Below, piece after piece: positions 1-7,076 of a stretch of 64,000 nucleotides of DNA. Origin of the DNA: Diaminobutyricimonas sp. LJ205. GTDB taxonomy: Bacteria; Actinomycetota; Actinomycetes; Actinomycetales; Microbacteriaceae. Both the position numbers and the translations under genes were made by a program. The DNA lies in NCBI RefSeq assembly GCF_009755725.1, contig NZ_CP046619.1:992001-1056000 (forward strand), written 5' to 3'. The notes below the pieces were generated by a model. That model ran no database searches. It was not told where the DNA came from and worked only from the letters and a program-made list of their open reading frames with translations. The first letter of the stretch is position 1; each line of letters opens with the position of its first letter.

Positions 1-231
1 CCGGAGCGCCCGAGCGCAGCGAGGACGCGTCTCGAAACCGGGGGCGGGATCGGGCATTCCGGCGACGACCCCTCCGTTTTTGCTATGTCACTCTGAAGTG
101 ACATAGCAAAAAACGCACTACCGCCCCCGGAATGCGATGAACGGTAGTGCGCTTCTCAACCACCGGCAAAGGCCCGCGGCATCCGGAAAGGTGGTTTCAG
201 ACGCGTGGTTCGCTGCGCTCGGGGGCTCCGG
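1..231. repeat. Nested inverted-repeat (REP/MITE-like) element
   Basis: The outer arms, 1-39 and 193-231, are imperfect inverted repeats of about 39 bp that start and end in CCGGAGC. They share the core CGAGCGCAGCGA and ACGCGTCT with the repeats at 5976-6105 and 17504-17646. Inside lie a GGCATTCCGG/CCGGAATGC pair (about 53-62 and 127-135), a perfect 16-bp inverted repeat with a 4-base loop (77-112), and a perfect 10-bp pair CGCACTACCG/CGGTAGTGCG (114-123, 142-151). No coding sequence is visible. The element follows the 3' end of the leftward catabolic operon and may begin outside the window. Confidence 0.75.
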
Positions 232-261
232 GGCCGCCGGCTTCGCGGCGACTACGGGTGA

Positions 262-642
262 CTAGACGAGGTCGTCGTAGCCCGTGGTGAAGGCGGTGTC
301 GGCGTCGGTCACGGTCACCGGCAGTGAGCGGATCGGCGAGAACGACGTGGGGTACATGATCTTGTTCTCCATGCTCAGGATCATCGGCCGGATGATCTCA
401 AGGTTCTCGAGCCACTGCTCGTTCTCGTGCAGCAGGGCGCGGCGCCGGCGGCGGTCTTCCAGGTCGGTGTACGCCCAGAAGTGGGTGAGCTGGTTCTGGG
501 TGCCGAACTCGGTCACGAAGTAGCCGAGGAACCCGCCGAGGATCTTGCGCTGAACGGGCAGACCGATGTTCTCGTAGGTCGCCAGGTAATCGGCGAGCTT
601 GACGTGGGTGTGCAGAACATAGGTGCGTTCTTCGACGAGCAT
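262..642 (-). CDS. NIPSNAP family protein
   Basis: A 126-residue protein. It matches the short NIPSNAP (dimeric alpha-beta barrel) family: an N-terminal strand with an ERTYVLH-type start, a central QNQLTHFWAY segment (an H-WAY motif typical of the family), and RRRALLHENEQW followed by ILSMENKIMYPTSFSP. NIPSNAP proteins have no agreed catalytic role; in catabolic operons they are often small accessory or isomerase-like proteins. It is the last gene of the leftward operon, 27 bases after the dehydrogenase gene, and its ATG has a GGAAG-type ribosome site. It is probably co-expressed under the IclR regulator. The family call is good; the substrate is unknown. Confidence 0.8.
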   Translation of the reverse strand: MLVEERTYVLHTHVKLADYLATYENIGLPVQRKILGGFLGYFVTEFGTQNQLTHFWAYTDLEDRRRRRALLHENEQWLENLEIIRPMILSMENKIMYPTSFSPIRSLPVTVTDADTAFTTGYDDLV

Positions 643-669
643 GGTGCTGGTACTTCCTTCTGTGGTGCG

Positions 670-1458
670 TTAGTGGTTGGTGATCAGGGCACGCGCCGCC
701 GCGATAGCGGCGCTGAGATGCTCCTGCGTGGGCGAGACCGACACCGTCGGGAGCTCCCCGAGGTCGCTCTGCAGCAGGTGCGCGTCTTTGAACAGGAGGT
801 CGTCGTGGAACTCGGTGAAGTTGTCGCTCATCCAGCTCTGCCCGGACGCCACTGACACCACGTCGAGGAACTGTTCGGCCGATACTCCATGCTCGGCGGT
901 GAGCTGCAGCATGGTTGCTGTGGCGAGCGCGTTGTAGGCGCCGAGGGTGTTGTTGCAGAGTTTCAGTAACGCGGGGGTGCCGTAATCGGCCGAGGTGAAG
1001 ACCCGGCCGGCGATGTCGTCCAGCACCGCCTGCTCCTCTGGCGTCGGCTGCGGTCCGGCGAGGAACACGGTCATGCTGCCATCGCGAGCGCCGCGCGGGC
1101 CGCCCGAGATCGGAGCCTCGAACACCCGCCACTCGGGCGGAGCCGCGGGCAGGATTTCCTTGGCGGCGTTCACCGAGAGCGTGGTGACCACCAGCACCGT
1201 GAGCGGCCAGGAGTAACGGTCTCGGATCGAAGCGAATGTCGCGGTGACCTGGTGGGCCAGCCGGACGGCCACAATCACGGTGTCGATGTCGGTCCAGGGC
1301 ACATCGTCGAAGCTGCTGAAGCCCGGGCATCCGGTCGCCTGTGCCCAGGCCGCCGCCCGGGCGGGATCCAGGTCGAGGCCAGCCACCGGATGCTCGCGCT
1401 CAGCGAGTCGTTCACCGATTCCGGCGCCGATGGGGCCGAGTCCAATGATGAGGTGCAT
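670..1458 (-). CDS. NAD(P)-dependent beta-hydroxyacid dehydrogenase family oxidoreductase
   Basis: A 262-residue protein of the 3-hydroxyisobutyrate/6-phosphogluconate dehydrogenase-like family. It has an N-terminal Rossmann fold (GLGPIGAGI at about 6-14, acidic D29/D31 after strand two suggesting NAD preference), the substrate-loop signature FEAPISGGPRGARDGS (about 113-128) and the catalytic lysine K166 in KLCNNTL, followed by the helical C-terminal domain. The ATG at 1458 is preferred over a start 27 bases upstream because AGGAG precedes it and MHLIIGLGPIG is the normal family start. It lies 27 bases after the MFS gene in the same operon. It presumably oxidises a hydroxyacid intermediate of the compound imported by the MFS protein; the exact substrate cannot be read from sequence. 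Confidence 0.88.
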   Translation of the reverse strand: MHLIIGLGPIGAGIGERLAEREHPVAGLDLDPARAAAWAQATGCPGFSSFDDVPWTDIDTVIVAVRLAHQVTATFASIRDRYSWPLTVLVVTTLSVNAAKEILPAAPPEWRVFEAPISGGPRGARDGSMTVFLAGPQPTPEEQAVLDDIAGRVFTSADYGTPALLKLCNNTLGAYNALATATMLQLTAEHGVSAEQFLDVVSVASGQSWMSDNFTEFHDDLLFKDAHLLQSDLGELPTVSVSPTQEHLSAAIAAARALITNH

Positions 1459-1485
1459 GGTTACTCCTGAATCCCGCCCGCTCAA

Positions 1486-2820
1486 TCAGCGGAGCTCGGT
1501 GAACGTGGCGAGGTCGACGTCCTTGTTGTCCTTGGTGGTCGACAGGGCAATCAGCGAGACGACGAGCACGCCGAGGGTGAGTGCGACGACCGTGCCGGTT
1601 CCTCCGACATCGGTGAGCGCGGTGGCGACCAACGGCGCCGGGGCGGCGAAGATCAGGTTCGCCATGGTGAGCGACAGCGCCGAACCCGAGAAGCGGCTCG
1701 CGGTCGGGAACTGCTCCGCGAAGAAGGCCGGCTGCGCGCCGTAGGCGAACTGCACCGAGCTGAGAGAGAGGACCACCACGAGCAACGCGAGTGCGAAGCT
1801 TCCGGTGTTCGCGATCGGGAAGAACAGTGCGACGCCGACGAAGCAGCCGATGGTGCCGATGATCAGGACGGTCTTGCGGCCGATTCGGTCGCTCAGCCAG
1901 CCGCCGAAGAGACCGAAGAGCACCGAGATGCCGTTGGCGAGCATGAGGATGAGGAATCCGTCGCCGGACTCCATGCCGGCCTGCTTGGTGAGGTAGCTGA
2001 GGCCGTAGACGGCGACGAGGTAGAACGTGAGCGCCGCGCCACCCCAGGCGAGGGTCAGCTGCAGAACACGCAGCGGCTGCGTCTTGAGCACGCTCAGGCC
2101 ATTGGTCTTCTGGGCGGCCGAGTTCTCGACCTGCTGCTTCTGCACCACGAACGCCGGGGTCTCCTCGAGACGCAGGCGGATGTAGACGCCGACCGCGACG
2201 AGCGCAATGCTCATCAGGAACGGGATGCGCCAGCCCCAGCCCTCCCACTGCTCGGTGGTGAGCACGAGGGTCAGCACGGCGAGCGTCAGGTTCGCGAGCA
2301 CCTGGCTGAGCGGTGAGCCGACGTTGATGAACGCACCCATCAGTCCGCGGCGGTTGCTCACGGTGTGCTCCATGGTCATCAGCTGCGCGCCGGTGGCCTC
2401 GCCACCGAGCGAGAAGCCCTGGATGAAGCGCAACGCCACCAGCAGCACCGCGATGCCGATGCCCTGGCCGGTAGGCAGCAGGCCGATGATCACCGACGAG
2501 ACACCCATGGCGATGAAGGTGACCAACAGGATGGGCCGTCGGCCGTACCGGTCGCCGAGGTATCCGAAGATGATGCCCCCGAGCGGACGGGCGACGAACC
2601 CGACACCGAACGAGGCGAAGGAGGCGAGCAGGGCGCCGGTCTCACCGAGGTCGCTGAAGAACAGCGCGGGGAAGAGCGTGGCCGAGAGTGCGCCGTAGAC
2701 GGCGAAGTCGAACCATTCGAGCGCAGAGCCGAGGGTGCCGCTGACGGCGGCGCGGGTCTGCATCCGGCGGGTTCGGCGGACGGCGATCGTGCCGTCGGGG
2801 CGGTCAGTGGTGAGGGCCAC
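1486..2820 (-). CDS. MFS transporter, metabolite:H+ symporter (MHS) type
   Basis: A 444-residue protein with 12 predicted membrane segments. The loop 2-3 motif YLGDRYGRRPIL and the second-half counterpart GGWLSDRIGRKTVL are clear major-facilitator signatures. The FDFAVYGALSATLFPALFF start of helix 1 resembles the MHS branch (shikimate, alpha-ketoglutarate or citrate-like acids and osmolytes). The GTG start is supported by AAGGAG seven bases upstream. It is first in the leftward operon with the dehydrogenase and NIPSNAP genes and divergent from the IclR gene. Its promoter region contains a TTTCC-N7-GGAAA site, so it is probably the regulated importer of the carboxylate handled by this locus. 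Confidence 0.9.
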   Translation of the reverse strand: MALTTDRPDGTIAVRRTRRMQTRAAVSGTLGSALEWFDFAVYGALSATLFPALFFSDLGETGALLASFASFGVGFVARPLGGIIFGYLGDRYGRRPILLVTFIAMGVSSVIIGLLPTGQGIGIAVLLVALRFIQGFSLGGEATGAQLMTMEHTVSNRRGLMGAFINVGSPLSQVLANLTLAVLTLVLTTEQWEGWGWRIPFLMSIALVAVGVYIRLRLEETPAFVVQKQQVENSAAQKTNGLSVLKTQPLRVLQLTLAWGGAALTFYLVAVYGLSYLTKQAGMESGDGFLILMLANGISVLFGLFGGWLSDRIGRKTVLIIGTIGCFVGVALFFPIANTGSFALALLVVVLSLSSVQFAYGAQPAFFAEQFPTASRFSGSALSLTMANLIFAAPAPLVATALTDVGGTGTVVALTLGVLVVSLIALSTTKDNKDVDLATFTELR

Positions 2821-2931
2821 AGGGAACTCCTTTGTTGGCTGTTGGCAAGCGTGCAGGCAGCCGCGCGTGCGACGCGGATGCGTCAGAGGAATGTAACAGA
2901 TGATTCCAGCAAGCGGGAAACCTTGCCGATC

Positions 2932-2948
2932 TTTCCTCTATATGGAAA
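2932..2948. promoter_or_regulatory. Putative IclR operator 1 (TTTCC-N7-GGAAA)
   Basis: TTTCC-TCTATAT-GGAAA is a 17-bp inverted repeat ending 9 bases before the IclR start, in the divergent region shared with the MFS gene. The AT-rich spacer could overlap -10 elements in both directions. Two further copies with the same 7-base spacing lie before the FAH gene. Palindromic TTCC/GGAA-type sites are usual for IclR-family regulators. A looser half-match with spacing 8 lies just upstream (2913-2930). Confidence 0.6.
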
Positions 2949-2957
2949 ACTATTCGC

Positions 2958-3740
2958 ATGTCGCAGACACTGCAGTCCGTCGCTCAGGCGCTTCGCGTCA
3001 TCCAGTTACTTCAGAACCATGCCGATCTCGGCGTCACCGAGGTCGCAAGCCGGCTCGGCATTGGCGTCTCGACGGCACACAGGCTCCTGGCCACGTTGCT
3101 CGAATTCCATTTCGTCGAGCAGCTCGACGCCGGCCGCCGGTATCGGCTGGGGCCGGCGATGTCCTCGTCCGGAGACGCCGCGGCGATCGAGCACTGCATC
3201 GAAGTCGGCTTTCCAATCATGCAGCACCTGCGCGACGAATCCACCGAGACCGTGCACATCTCAGTGCTCAACGGGCAGCAGACGAGGTTCGTTTCCGTGA
3301 TCGAGTCGCCGAGAGTCATGCGAGTCACCAGCAGGGTCGGTGTTTCCATTCCGTCGCACACCGCCGCTTCCGGAAAGATCCTGTTGGCCCAGCTTTCCGA
3401 CGACGAACTCGACGCGTTGTATCCGGATGAGGAGCTTCCCGGCGGCACCGGACGTGGCCTGCATACGCTCACTGAGCTGAAACGAGAGCTGGCACAGACG
3501 CGGGAGCGTGGCTACGCGCGCAACCTCGGCGAGTCGGAAGAGGGTCTTGCGGCGATTGCCGTGCCGATTCACCGGCCAAGCGGACGCCCGGTGGCCTGCC
3601 TCACGCTGACTGGTCCGCTGTCTCGGTTCAATCCCGATGCGACCGCGGATGCGACGGCTGAACCGTCAGCGCGGGAATTGGAGTTCCTGCGCATGCTTAC
3701 CGAGCACGCCGCCCAGATTGAGCAGGCACTCTCCTTTTAG
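2958..3740 (+). CDS. IclR family transcriptional regulator
   Basis: A 260-residue protein with an N-terminal winged helix-turn-helix (about 5-65; LGVTEVASRLGIGVSTAHRL is the recognition region) and a C-terminal IclR effector-binding GAF-like domain (about 80-255), including SHTAASGKILLAQL and GYARNLGESEEGLAAIAVPI, both typical of the family. It lies between two oppositely transcribed arms of a catabolic locus. Similar inverted repeats flank it on both sides, so it very probably controls itself, the leftward MFS operon and the downstream FAH-cupin-SDR genes. The effector is unknown, presumably an intermediate of the pathway. Confidence 0.93.
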   Translation: MSQTLQSVAQALRVIQLLQNHADLGVTEVASRLGIGVSTAHRLLATLLEFHFVEQLDAGRRYRLGPAMSSSGDAAAIEHCIEVGFPIMQHLRDESTETVHISVLNGQQTRFVSVIESPRVMRVTSRVGVSIPSHTAASGKILLAQLSDDELDALYPDEELPGGTGRGLHTLTELKRELAQTRERGYARNLGESEEGLAAIAVPIHRPSGRPVACLTLTGPLSRFNPDATADATAEPSARELEFLRMLTEHAAQIEQALSF

Positions 3741-3758
3741 ATTCCACATAGAGGAATC
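3740..3758. promoter_or_regulatory. Putative IclR operator 2 (GATTCC-N7-GGAATC)
   Basis: GATTCC-ACATAGA-GGAATC is a perfect inverted repeat with 6-base arms directly after the IclR stop codon and 90 bases before the FAH gene. Its spacing is identical to operators 1 and 3. It probably acts on the promoter of the rightward FAH-cupin-SDR operon. Confidence 0.6.
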
Positions 3759-3770
3759 TTGTGTGCGTCA

Positions 3771-3787
3771 TTTCCGCTTTGGGGAAA
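3771..3787. promoter_or_regulatory. Putative IclR operator 3 (TTTCC-N7-GGAAA)
   Basis: TTTCC-GCTTTGG-GGAAA is the third 17-bp site with the same spacing. It is 30 bases downstream of operator 2, centre to centre (about three helical turns), which would favour binding of two dimers on one face of the DNA upstream of the FAH gene. Confidence 0.6.
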
Positions 3788-3847
3788 AGTGTGCGTACTA
3801 TGGCCCGAGTCGACGCCGACGGGGCGTCGCTTCGGAGGTAGAGCAGA

Positions 3848-4651
3848 GTGAAGCTAGTGCGCCTGACCGGCCCCGCGCAGGGCTGGGGAGTTCTTGATGG
3901 GGCCATCGTGCGCCAACCGCACAAAGACGCCACGCTGCCCGAGGTCATCGCTGCCGACGCGCTGCCGATCGAGCACAGCGCCGAGGCGGTTACGATCGGC
4001 ACGCCCATCTCCGACGGTGCCAAGATCTTCTGCGTCGGATTGAACTACCGGGACCACGTGCTGGAGATGAAGCGTCAGCTTCCGACGCATCCGGTGATCT
4101 TCCCGCGCTTCGCTGACTCGTTCGTCGCCGACGGTGAGCCGATCGAGAAGCCGGCCGAGAGCGACCAGTTCGACTTCGAGGGCGAGTTGGTCGTCGTGAT
4201 CGGCAAGGGCGGGCGCCACATCGCCGCCGAGGATGCCGCCGCCCACGTGCTCGGCTACACGCTCATGAACGACGGTTCGCTGCGCGACTTCCAGTTCCAC
4301 ACGCATCAGTACACGCCGGGCAAGAACTTCGAGAACTCCGGTTCGGTCGGCCCGGCGATCGTCACTGCCGACGAGGTGGGCGAACTCGCCGGCCGCGGCA
4401 TCCGGACGATCCTGAACGGCGAGGTCGTGCAGGACTCCGAGCTCGGCCAGCTCATCTTCCCCGTGAGTGACCTGATCGCCTACATCTCGTCCTGGACGCC
4501 GCTGCGCCCCGGCGACCTCATCGCCACCGGCACTCCCGGCGGAGTCGGCTCGTCACGTACGCCACAGCTGTGGATGCGTCCGGGCGATGAGTGCGTCATC
4601 GAGATCGATGGCATTGGCCGCCTCTCCAACATCGTCGCTGCTTCCAGCTGA
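3848..4651 (+). CDS. Fumarylacetoacetate hydrolase (FAH) family protein
   Basis: A 267-residue protein. A short N-terminal domain is followed by the FAH catalytic fold, in which the metal-ligand motif FDFEGELVVVIGKGGRHI (about 113-131), the GYTLMNDGSLRDFQ segment and KNFENSGSVGPAIVT align with the E-x-E...D divalent-metal site of the family. Members cleave C-C bonds of diketo acids, or act as hydratases, decarboxylases or acylpyruvases. The GTG start is supported by GGAGGT eight bases upstream. It is first in an operon with cupin and SDR genes behind two putative IclR sites. It probably cleaves or hydrates a beta-diketo or 2-oxo acid intermediate. The substrate is not assignable. Confidence 0.9.
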   Translation: MKLVRLTGPAQGWGVLDGAIVRQPHKDATLPEVIAADALPIEHSAEAVTIGTPISDGAKIFCVGLNYRDHVLEMKRQLPTHPVIFPRFADSFVADGEPIEKPAESDQFDFEGELVVVIGKGGRHIAAEDAAAHVLGYTLMNDGSLRDFQFHTHQYTPGKNFENSGSVGPAIVTADEVGELAGRGIRTILNGEVVQDSELGQLIFPVSDLIAYISSWTPLRPGDLIATGTPGGVGSSRTPQLWMRPGDECVIEIDGIGRLSNIVAASS

Positions 4652-4674
4652 CTTATCTCCACGAAAGGACAATC

Positions 4675-5112
4675 ATGACAACGACGCCCCAGACCCTGAA
4701 GAAGCTCACGGTGCAGCGCAATGGCGAGCTGCCGGAGGCTCCCGGCCAGACGTCGAAGGCGCTCCGCATCTCCGGTGTGAGCGTCGAGAACACCGAGGTC
4801 GAAGGCCTCTGGTTCGGCAAGGTCCACACCGGACCGGGTGAGATCTCGGACGCTCACCACCACGGTGAGGCGGAGACCGGCGGTTACGTGTTCAAGGGCC
4901 GTGGCTTCATTCGCTTCGGAGAGCGCTACGAAGAGATCGTCTACCTCGAAGAGGGCGACTTCGTCTACGTGCCGCCGTTCGTGCCGCACATCGAGGGCAA
5001 CGCGAGCAAGACCGAGGAACTGGTCTGGCTGACCACGCGCACCCCTGACAACATCGTGGTGAACCTCGAGGACCAGGACGTCGCCGAACTCGAGATCGAC
5101 TACCGCTCGTAG
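4675..5112 (+). CDS. Cupin domain-containing protein
   Basis: A 145-residue single-domain cupin. Motif 1 is H61-H-H63-x3-E67 in AHHHGEAETGGYVF, and motif 2 contains YVPPFVPHIEGN with H105, so a complete 3-His/1-Glu metal site is visible. The family includes small dioxygenases, isomerases and sugar or hydroxyacid-binding proteins. The ATG at 4675 is preceded by GAAAGGAC. It lies 23 bases after the FAH gene, so it is co-transcribed and probably acts on the same pathway. An upstream in-frame start is possible but lacks a ribosome site. Confidence 0.87.
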   Translation: MTTTPQTLKKLTVQRNGELPEAPGQTSKALRISGVSVENTEVEGLWFGKVHTGPGEISDAHHHGEAETGGYVFKGRGFIRFGERYEEIVYLEEGDFVYVPPFVPHIEGNASKTEELVWLTTRTPDNIVVNLEDQDVAELEIDYRS

Positions 5113-5176
5113 CCTCCTAGCCTCCTAGCCTCCCCGCTCCAACGAATCACCAGTTCCCCCCGGAAAGGACGCTGCT

Positions 5177-5962
5177 GTGACCGCACCCATTGATGCCCCC
5201 GTCGCCCTGATCTCTGGAGGGACCTCCGGAATCGGGCTGGCCAGCGCACGCCGACTAGCGAGCGCCGGGTTCGTCGTGGTGGTGGGTGGTCGCAGTGAAG
5301 AGCGTCTGTCCGAAGCGCGCGCGTCGCTTGTCGAGATCGACGCGCGCGCTTCGGCGTTGCCGCTGGATGTAAGTTCGGATGACTCGTGCCGATCGGTTGT
5401 CGCGAGAGTGCTCGATGATCACGGGCGTCTCGACGTGCTGGTCAACTCGGTGGGCAGCGCCCCGGCGGGCACTATCGACCAGGTCGACGACGCCGGCTGG
5501 ACCGCGGCGCTGGATTCGAAGGTGCTCGGCAGCGTGCGGTTGATGCGTGCCGTCATCCCCGCGATGACTGAGCGCAGCTCCGGCCGCATCGTGAACATCG
5601 CCGGCACCGCCGGTCGTGAGCCGGACCCGTGGATGGCCGTGGCGGGAGCCGCGAACGCGGCGCTGATCTCGGTCACGAAGGCTGCATCGCTGCAGCTCGC
5701 CGAGTTCGGGATCACCGTGAATGCCGTCTGCCCGGGACCCACGCGCACCGGGCGCTGGGACGGCCTCGCCTCGACTTACGCGCGCATCAACGCTGTGCCG
5801 GTCGACGAAGCTCGGGCGGCACTCGAGGCGCGCATTCCCGCCGGCCGCCCGGCGGATCCGGACGAGATCGCCTCGTTGGTCGCGTACCTCGCCTCAGAGG
5901 ATGCGCGCCACATCACCGGTACCGCAATCGCGGTCGACGGCGGGCAGTCCCGCAGCATCTAA
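5177..5962 (+). CDS. SDR family protein with replaced catalytic residues
   Basis: A 261-residue classical-size short-chain dehydrogenase/reductase with an intact N-terminal cofactor motif (SGGTSGIGLASARRLASAG), the NxxG-type strand LVNSVGSAPAG and a C-terminal ITGTAIAVDGG. The usual active-site Ser, Tyr and Lys are not where expected: the strand reads GRIVNIAGTAG, and the helix normally bearing YxxxK reads AGAANAALISVTK (A-x-x-x-N). It may belong to an SDR branch with a different mechanism, or bind without normal redox chemistry. The GTG start has GAAAGGAC upstream. It is the last gene of the IclR-flanked operon. Confidence 0.85.
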   Translation: MTAPIDAPVALISGGTSGIGLASARRLASAGFVVVVGGRSEERLSEARASLVEIDARASALPLDVSSDDSCRSVVARVLDDHGRLDVLVNSVGSAPAGTIDQVDDAGWTAALDSKVLGSVRLMRAVIPAMTERSSGRIVNIAGTAGREPDPWMAVAGAANAALISVTKAASLQLAEFGITVNAVCPGPTRTGRWDGLASTYARINAVPVDEARAALEARIPAGRPADPDEIASLVAYLASEDARHITGTAIAVDGGQSRSI

Positions 5963-5975
5963 ACGCACATCCGTT

Positions 5976-6105
5976 GGTTGAGGAGCCGCACTCCGTTGGT
6001 TGAGGAGCGCCGCGAGCTTGCGAGCGACGCGTCTCGAAACCAACCCTTCCGCAATGGTGGTTTCGAGTCGCGTCCTCGCTGCGCTCGGGCGCTCCTCAAC
6101 CACCG
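5976..6105. repeat. Inverted REP-like repeat (GGTTGAGGAGCGC family)
   Basis: A partial copy (5976 on) is followed by a full inverted pair: the left arm from 5998 starts GGTTGAGGAGCGC and ends CGTCTCGAAACC. The right arm ends at 6102 as GCGCTCCTCAACC. The arms are about 45 bp with few mismatches, separated by about 15 bases, and would form a long hairpin between the convergent SDR and amidotransferase genes. It shares its core with the elements at 1-231 and 17504-17646. It may also work as a bidirectional terminator. Confidence 0.8.
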
Positions 6106-6130
6106 AAAGTAGGTCCGGGGCTACGACGGC

Positions 6131-6961
6131 TCAGCGCAGGAACGGCTCCTCCCGGTACCCGTCGGCGTCCAGGATCCCGACTGTCGACTCCGGCACCTCG
6201 ATGAACGCACCGGGCAGGCCGCTGAGCGGTTCGGAGACGATCACCCGGGATCGCTTGCCGTGCGCCTTCAGCCGCTCGACATCCGGATACGCCTCCTGCA
6301 ACGTGCGCATGTCCTCGGAATGGAACAGTGTGCGTGAACGGTGCTCGGTCGAATACCGGAACGCCCAGATCGTCGCGCCATCGGAGACCGCGAACGAGCC
6401 CTGCACCGGATACTCGACCCCGAGCCGCCGGCCGGCCTCTTCAATCTTGCGGATGGCCTCGCCCATGCCCGCGATCGGATCCTCAGCAAGCCCCATCGTC
6501 AGCGCGACATGGAACACCGCCTCGGAATCGGTTGTGCCGCGCACCAGCGGGTACAGTTCCGGGTCGACCAGCATCATGACCTCATGCCGGACGCGCCACC
6601 AGTCGCGCAGCCCGCCGTTGTGCATGAACATCCAGTGGGCGTAGCGGAACGGATGACAGTTCGTCTGCTGGATCGGCGGGCCACTCGCCGCGCGCACGTG
6701 GGCGAAGAACAGGTGGCTCTGCACGGCGCCGGCGATGTCGCGCAGGTTCTCGTTGTACCAGGCCGGCTCGATGCTGCGGTACAGCCACGGCTTTCCGCCA
6801 TTGCCGTCGGACGGGTACCAGCCCAGTCCGAACCCGTCGCCATTCACGGTCTCCTTGCCGAGCGGTGAATGCAGCGACTGTTCCACGAGCGAGTGCGGGG
6901 TATCGAGAACCACCGTCGCCGGGGACATCGGCTCACCCGAATACGCCAACCAGCGACACAT
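6131..6961 (-). CDS. Class II glutamine amidotransferase (EgtC/YafJ-like)
   Basis: A 276-residue protein beginning MCRWLAYSG, so Cys2 becomes the N-terminal nucleophile after Met removal, as in class II (Ntn) amidohydrolases. The NGDGFGLGWY, FFAHVRAASG and HPFRYAHWMFMHNGGLRDW motifs are the standard glutamine-binding and oxyanion elements. The ATG at 6961 is chosen over one 9 bases upstream because it puts Cys second and AAGGGG at proper spacing. Such stand-alone proteins act as ergothioneine-type gamma-glutamyl hydrolases (EgtC) or as unknown amidohydrolases. No other ergothioneine gene is visible here, so the substrate is open. Confidence 0.9.
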   Translation of the reverse strand: MCRWLAYSGEPMSPATVVLDTPHSLVEQSLHSPLGKETVNGDGFGLGWYPSDGNGGKPWLYRSIEPAWYNENLRDIAGAVQSHLFFAHVRAASGPPIQQTNCHPFRYAHWMFMHNGGLRDWWRVRHEVMMLVDPELYPLVRGTTDSEAVFHVALTMGLAEDPIAGMGEAIRKIEEAGRRLGVEYPVQGSFAVSDGATIWAFRYSTEHRSRTLFHSEDMRTLQEAYPDVERLKAHGKRSRVIVSEPLSGLPGAFIEVPESTVGILDADGYREEPFLR

Positions 6962-7064
6962 CTCGATCATCCCCTTCGATGGCGTCCGCCCTCATCTGAA
7001 ACCGAGGCTACGCCCGCGTGCCGCGCCCCGCAGCGGCCAACCGAACGAGGGATCCTCGCCTCCG

Positions 7065-7070
7065 TATGAT
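7065..7070 (+). promoter_or_regulatory. Leaderless -10 element TATGAT
   Basis: TATGAT lies 6 bases before the ATG at 7077 with no ribosome-binding sequence between. This spacing is the hallmark of actinobacterial leaderless mRNAs and supports the ATG at 7077 over upstream in-frame starts. Confidence 0.55.
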
Positions 7071-7076
7071 TGCGGT

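Noticed and set aside
77-112. Hairpin as an intrinsic terminator
   Set aside because: The T-tract is on the 5' side and the A-tract on the 3' side of the stem on both strands, so there is no terminal U run.
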